Assembly: GCA_964447155.1 (NCBI GenBank)
Contig: CAYURM010000002.1
Coordinates: 62,001-126,000 of the forward strand
DNA length: 64,000 bases
From: SMBSF63 sp034003545
GTDB taxonomy: Bacteria > Chloroflexota > Anaerolineae > Anaerolineales > Anaerolineaceae
Direction of reading: 5' to 3'
The position numbers and the translations under genes are program-made. Under the pieces are notes generated by a model. That model searched no databases and was not told the DNA's origin. It saw nothing but the letters and a program-made list of their open reading frames with translations. The first letter of the stretch is position 1; each line of letters starts with the position of its first letter. Shown piece by piece: positions 60,679 through 64,000 of this stretch.

Positions 60679-61332
60679 ATGGATAATTTAAACGATATCA
60701 TCGAGCGTGTACACGAATCCTTTGCAGCGCGCACCAAAGCGCGCGATCTGGCCCTCATTCAGGCACGTCAATTGACCCGGTTTTGCGCACATGCCATCCG
60801 CGCCATCCACCGCGATGAGGTGGAAAACGCTGCTGGAAAAATTGAACAGGCCCGCAAGTTGGTCGATGCCCTGCGCAATGACCTGGCAGATGAACCCACC
60901 ATTTATTTTTCCGGCTATGCTCAGGATGCGATCAAGGAATATGTGGAAGCCAGCATTACTTTTGCCTTGATCCGCGATCTGCCCCTGCCGGAACCGGAAG
61001 AACTGGGTGTCGAATACAGCACCTACCTGAAAGGTCTGGCCGAGGTGGTCGGCGAACTGCGCCGGCGCTGTCTGGACTTGTTGCGTCATGGCTATTCGGA
61101 AGAAGTCGAACGGCTGCTGGGCTGCATGGATGAGATCTATGCCGTTCTGGTGACGGTGGACTATGCTGATGCGATTACCTTTGGCCTGCGCCGCCAGACC
61201 GATCTGGTGCGCGGCATCCTGGAGCGCACCCGCGGCGACCTGACCATCAGCCTGCGGGAAGAGCATCTCATCCAGTCGATGGATGATTTCCTCGCCAAAC
61301 TCTCTGAAAATGATTCAGGGGCGGAAGGTTGA
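60679..61332 (+). CDS. Translin-family protein
   Basis: 217 residues, all-helical. 'ARTKARDLALIQARQLTRFCAHAIRAIHRDEVENA' resembles the translin N-terminal helices, and 'YSTYLKGLAEVVGELRRRCLDLLRHGYSEEVERLLGCMDEIYAVLVTVDYADAITFGLRRQTDLVRGILERTRGDLTISLRE' the family core (FLNGLADLVGELRR-type helix and Arg-rich C-terminal helix). Translin/TRAX bind and, in some cases, cleave RNA/DNA. The family is mainly eukaryotic and archaeal; bacterial copies are unusual. It sits between DUF3467 and nadK. Confidence 0.75.
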   Translation: MDNLNDIIERVHESFAARTKARDLALIQARQLTRFCAHAIRAIHRDEVENAAGKIEQARKLVDALRNDLADEPTIYFSGYAQDAIKEYVEASITFALIRDLPLPEPEELGVEYSTYLKGLAEVVGELRRRCLDLLRHGYSEEVERLLGCMDEIYAVLVTVDYADAITFGLRRQTDLVRGILERTRGDLTISLREEHLIQSMDDFLAKLSENDSGAEG

Positions 61333-61358
61333 ACCGGCCTTCTTTCATCGAGTGAGCC

Positions 61359-62252
61359 ATGCGTAAACCCGATTTCTCTCCTGCCAGTTTTGCCATTGTT
61401 TCGCACCCTTCCCTGCCGGATGCAGCGCAAGAAGCCCAGCAGATCGTGTCTGCTTTATCTGCTGCCGGGGTGAAGCAGGTGGCCGCGGACTCGTTGTATC
61501 ACGATGGGCTGCGGCAGCGCATTCAGCAGGGGGAATTTGATCTGGTGATTGCCGTGGGCGGTGACGGCACCATGCTGCGCGCCGGTCATCTGTGCGCCCC
61601 GCTGGATATCCCCGTGCTGGGCATCAATGCCGGCCGTTTTGGTTTTCTGATGGAAGTCGGCATGGGCGAATTCAGCCAATTCATCCCCCGTTTGCTTTCT
61701 GGCGCGTTTCAACTCGAAGACCGGATGATGCTGCAGGCCAGTCTGGAACGGGACGGCGCGGTGCTGGATTCCTGGCAGGTGTTGAATGAGGTAGTGGTCT
61801 GCCGCGGGCAGCCGGTGCGCCCCATTCAGATTGAAGCCTGTGTGGATGGCACGCCCTTGACCAGTTATGTTGCCGATGGCTTGATTGCTTCTACGCCCAC
61901 CGGCTCCACCGCTTATGCTCTGGCGGCCGGCGGGCCGATCATGCCCCCCGAACTGCGCAATATGCTCCTCATTCCGCTGGCGCCCCATCTTTCTGTGGAC
62001 CGTGCTGTCATTCTGGCCGAAGGTTCGCAGGTGGATTTCATCGTACACGGCGGGTATGAACCCGTGCTCAGTGTGGATGGTCATCCTCCGCAGGATGTGA
62101 TTGCGGATGATATGATTCATATCAACGCCGCGGACAGCGGGGTGAGTTTTGTCCGTTTTCAGGATGCCGGCTATTTTTACCGCAACCTGAACCGCTATAT
62201 GCAGCAGAATCCGGCCATCGAAAAAACGCCAAAAAGCAGGGAGACTTTTTAA
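61359..62252 (+). CDS. nadK: NAD kinase
   Basis: 297 residues. 'VIAVGGDGTMLRAGHLCAPLDIPVLGINAGRFGFLMEV' contains GGDGT and the NxGxxGF motif; 'VVVCRGQPVRPIQIEACVDGTPLTSYVADGLIASTPTGSTAYALAAGGPIM' has the NE/D and TPTGSTAY motifs. It phosphorylates NAD(+) to NADP(+) using ATP or polyphosphate. It starts 26 bases after the translin-like stop and its stop overlaps the next ATG by one base (62252). Confidence 0.95.
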   Translation: MRKPDFSPASFAIVSHPSLPDAAQEAQQIVSALSAAGVKQVAADSLYHDGLRQRIQQGEFDLVIAVGGDGTMLRAGHLCAPLDIPVLGINAGRFGFLMEVGMGEFSQFIPRLLSGAFQLEDRMMLQASLERDGAVLDSWQVLNEVVVCRGQPVRPIQIEACVDGTPLTSYVADGLIASTPTGSTAYALAAGGPIMPPELRNMLLIPLAPHLSVDRAVILAEGSQVDFIVHGGYEPVLSVDGHPPQDVIADDMIHINAADSGVSFVRFQDAGYFYRNLNRYMQQNPAIEKTPKSRETF

Positions 62253-62776
62253 TGGAACAGGAAACCACCAACATTGCAGAAGAAATCATCCCCTTGCATT
62301 GCTATCGTCACCCTGAGCAGGAAACCATGCTGCGCTGTAATCGCTGCGACCGGCCGATTTGCACGCAATGTGCCATGCGCACGCCCACTGGCTACCGCTG
62401 CAAGGAATGTATCCGCGGGCAGCAGAAGATCTTTGATACTGCCAAACCGCGGGACGTGGTGCTGGCCGGGGTCCTCGCCGTTGGGCTTTCACTGATCGGG
62501 TCGTATATCGCTTCGTACCTGGGTTTCTTGACGATCTTCATCGCGCCGGTGGCGGGTGGGATCACCGCTGAAGCCATCCGCCGGGTGGCGCGCAGACGCC
62601 GTTCCAAATTGCTTTTCTGGGTGGCAACCGGCGGGGCGGTGGTGGGTGCCCTGCCTGTCCTCATCACGAATCTGTTTTTTTTGAATATCTATGGTTTGAT
62701 TTGGCCGGGCGTGTATACCTTTCTGATTGCCAGCACGGTTTATGCCCGCCTGAGCGGGATCCAACTGAATCGTTAA
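62252..62776 (+). CDS. B-box-type zinc-finger membrane protein
   Basis: 174 residues. The N-terminal zinc binding region is 'CYRHPEQETMLRCNRCDRPICTQCAMRTPTGYRCKECIRGQQ', with eight Cys/His ligands in a B-box-like pattern. About four membrane helices follow (from 'VVLAGVLAVGLSLIGSYIASYLGF'). Common Chloroflexota/Actinobacteria membrane proteins share this layout; role unknown. It overlaps nadK by one base and is followed by recN after eight bases, so it is in the same operon. Confidence 0.85.
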   Translation: MEQETTNIAEEIIPLHCYRHPEQETMLRCNRCDRPICTQCAMRTPTGYRCKECIRGQQKIFDTAKPRDVVLAGVLAVGLSLIGSYIASYLGFLTIFIAPVAGGITAEAIRRVARRRRSKLLFWVATGGAVVGALPVLITNLFFLNIYGLIWPGVYTFLIASTVYARLSGIQLNR

Positions 62777-62784
62777 CGGAACTT

Positions 62785-64000
62785 ATGCTTACTGAACTGC
62801 GTATTGAAGATTTTGCAATCATTGACCAGCTGGAATTGAAATTTTCAGATGGTCTGACCACATTTACCGGGGAAACCGGTGCAGGGAAATCGATCATCCT
62901 GGATGCTATCGAGGTTTTGATGGGCGTCAAGGCCGATGCAACCTTTATCCGCAGTGGAGCGGACAAAGCCATTCTGGAGGCGGTTTTCCGCATTCCGCAG
63001 CGCAGCCGTGCCGAGATGATGGAAATCCTGGAGCGCGAAGACTTGCTCGATGACCCGGAGTATATTGTCTTTGGGCGTGAACTGCGCAAGGAAGGCCGCA
63101 ACACAGCCCGTATCAATGGGCACAGTGTCAGTGTGGGGTTGATGCGCCAGCTGGGCGGCTATCTGGTCGATATTCACGGCCAGTCGGAGCATCTTTCCCT
63201 GCTGAATGTGCGCAGCCATTTGGGACTGCTGGACCGTTATGCCGCCAGCCAGGTCCTGCTGGATGCCTACCGCGAGAGCTACAAACGCCTGACCGATGTG
63301 CGCCGCGAGCTGGAAAAACTGCGCCAGAGCGAGAAGGACGCGGAGCGCCGTATGGATCTGCTGGATTACCAGATTCAGGAGATCCGTTCCGCCAATTTGG
63401 GCAAGGTGGACGAAGAGGAGCTGCGCCAGGAGCGCTCCCGTCTGGCGAACGCCGAAAACCTGTCCAGCATGGCCCAGCGCAGCCTGCTGCTGCTGGATGA
63501 AGGGGCTGAGGAAGCCCCGGCAGTGACGGATGCCCTCGGGCAGGTGGTTGAGGCGCTGCAATCCGTGGTAAAGATGGACCAGAGTCAGGAAGAATTAGGT
63601 GTGCGCGCCGAGGCATTGGCCGTTAATGCGGCTGAGCTGGCCCGTGACCTGCGCGATTACCTGGAGGGGATTGAGTTCAATCCACGCCGTTTGAATCAAC
63701 TGGAAGACCAGATTGATCTGATTAACCGCCTCAAACGTAAATATGGCGGGACGCTGGAAGCTGTACTGGCTTTTGCGGCCAAATCGGAAGCGGAGCTGGA
63801 AATGATCAACCACGCCAGTGAACGGATTGAAGAACTGGAAGCGGAAGAAGGCCGGCTGTTGCCCGAACTGGCGGGGAAAGCGCTTGCGCTTTCTGCCAGC
63901 CGCCGCGCGGCTGCCGAGACCCTGGCAGCCGGGGTGGAAGCGCAGTTGGCCGATCTCAGCATGAACGGTGCCCGTTTCAAAGTGTCTTTCATGCGCCAGG
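62785..64000 (+). CDS. recN: DNA repair protein RecN (5' part, runs off the window)
   Basis: 405 visible codons, open to the right edge. SMC-like N-terminus: 'MLTELRIEDFAIIDQLELKFSDGLTTFTGETGAGKSIILDAIEVLMG' has Walker A GETGAGKS; 'LVDIHGQSEHLSLLNVRSHLGLLDRYA' is the RecN Q-loop/HGQ motif; then the long coiled coil ('RRELEKLRQSEKDAERRMDLLDYQIQEI'). Walker B and signature lie beyond the edge. It acts in double-strand break repair. ATG 62785 follows ACGGAAC, a modest ribosome site. Confidence 0.95.
   Translation, partial: MLTELRIEDFAIIDQLELKFSDGLTTFTGETGAGKSIILDAIEVLMGVKADATFIRSGADKAILEAVFRIPQRSRAEMMEILEREDLLDDPEYIVFGRELRKEGRNTARINGHSVSVGLMRQLGGYLVDIHGQSEHLSLLNVRSHLGLLDRYAASQVLLDAYRESYKRLTDVRRELEKLRQSEKDAERRMDLLDYQIQEIRSANLGKVDEEELRQERSRLANAENLSSMAQRSLLLLDEGAEEAPAVTDALGQVVEALQSVVKMDQSQEELGVRAEALAVNAAELARDLRDYLEGIEFNPRRLNQLEDQIDLINRLKRKYGGTLEAVLAFAAKSEAELEMINHASERIEELEAEEGRLLPELAGKALALSASRRAAAETLAAGVEAQLADLSMNGARFKVSFMRQ

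Overview
The window looks like a chromosomal segment of a member of the Chloroflexota, most likely class Anaerolineae. This is an inference from gene content and style, not from a marker tree. The clues are secreted DUF11-repeat proteins fused to a C-terminal sortase, several small lipoproteins, a BtpA-family remnant, a translin-like gene and a PEP/pyruvate-binding-domain protein, all in moderately GC-rich DNA with Gram-positive-like envelope genes.

Layout. 1-8 kb: envelope and polysaccharide genes (GT87-type glycosyltransferase, clan GH-A-like lipoprotein hydrolase, membrane sulfatase-like protein, methyltransferase, two small membrane proteins, galE). 8-12.5 kb: a signalling cluster of two SHOCT membrane proteins, a histidine kinase with a Met/His-rich sensor loop, an OmpR-type regulator and a PepSY-type membrane protein, followed by a cytidylate-kinase-like protein. 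12.6-14 kb: GTAG-bounded REP-like repeats around a RAYT transposase, abutting adenine deaminase (to 15.7 kb). 16-30.4 kb: two secreted DUF11/sortase fusions of 890 and about 3745 residues. The giant one carries an LPKTG motif just before its own sortase domain. 30.7-34.4 kb: a PEP/pyruvate-binding protein and dnaN. 34.6-36.9 kb: an AT-rich restriction-modification pair, apparently acquired, next to a doubly broken btpA gene. 37.9-45.6 kb: lipoprotein, CcrM-like methyltransferase, PepF-type peptidase, peroxiredoxin/thioredoxin pair, deoxynucleoside kinase and nucleotidyltransferase-like protein.

45.7-49.3 kb holds the strongest structural signals. One is a likely chromosomal origin: seven DnaA boxes ending in a tandem pair, a C5 tract and DnaA-trio-like triplets. 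The other is two parS sites 3.1-3.3 kb away (one perfect, one 15/16). Neither dnaA nor parAB is in the window. Next come a GntR/SdpI pair, an ABC exporter, and at 51.25-51.53 kb two short hairpins with different but complementary stems and an identical 14-nt C-rich loop. These may be small RNAs or specialised terminators.

51.6-64 kb is mostly housekeeping: glycerophosphodiesterase, Lgt-like protein, MOSC protein, ABC-F ATPase, mutS2, a lipoprotein, ssb, DUF3467, translin-like, nadK, a zinc-finger membrane protein and the start of recN. The DNA-maintenance genes (dnaN, ssb, mutS2, recN, CcrM-like) sit on both sides of the putative origin. No rRNA, tRNA or CRISPR array was recognised.
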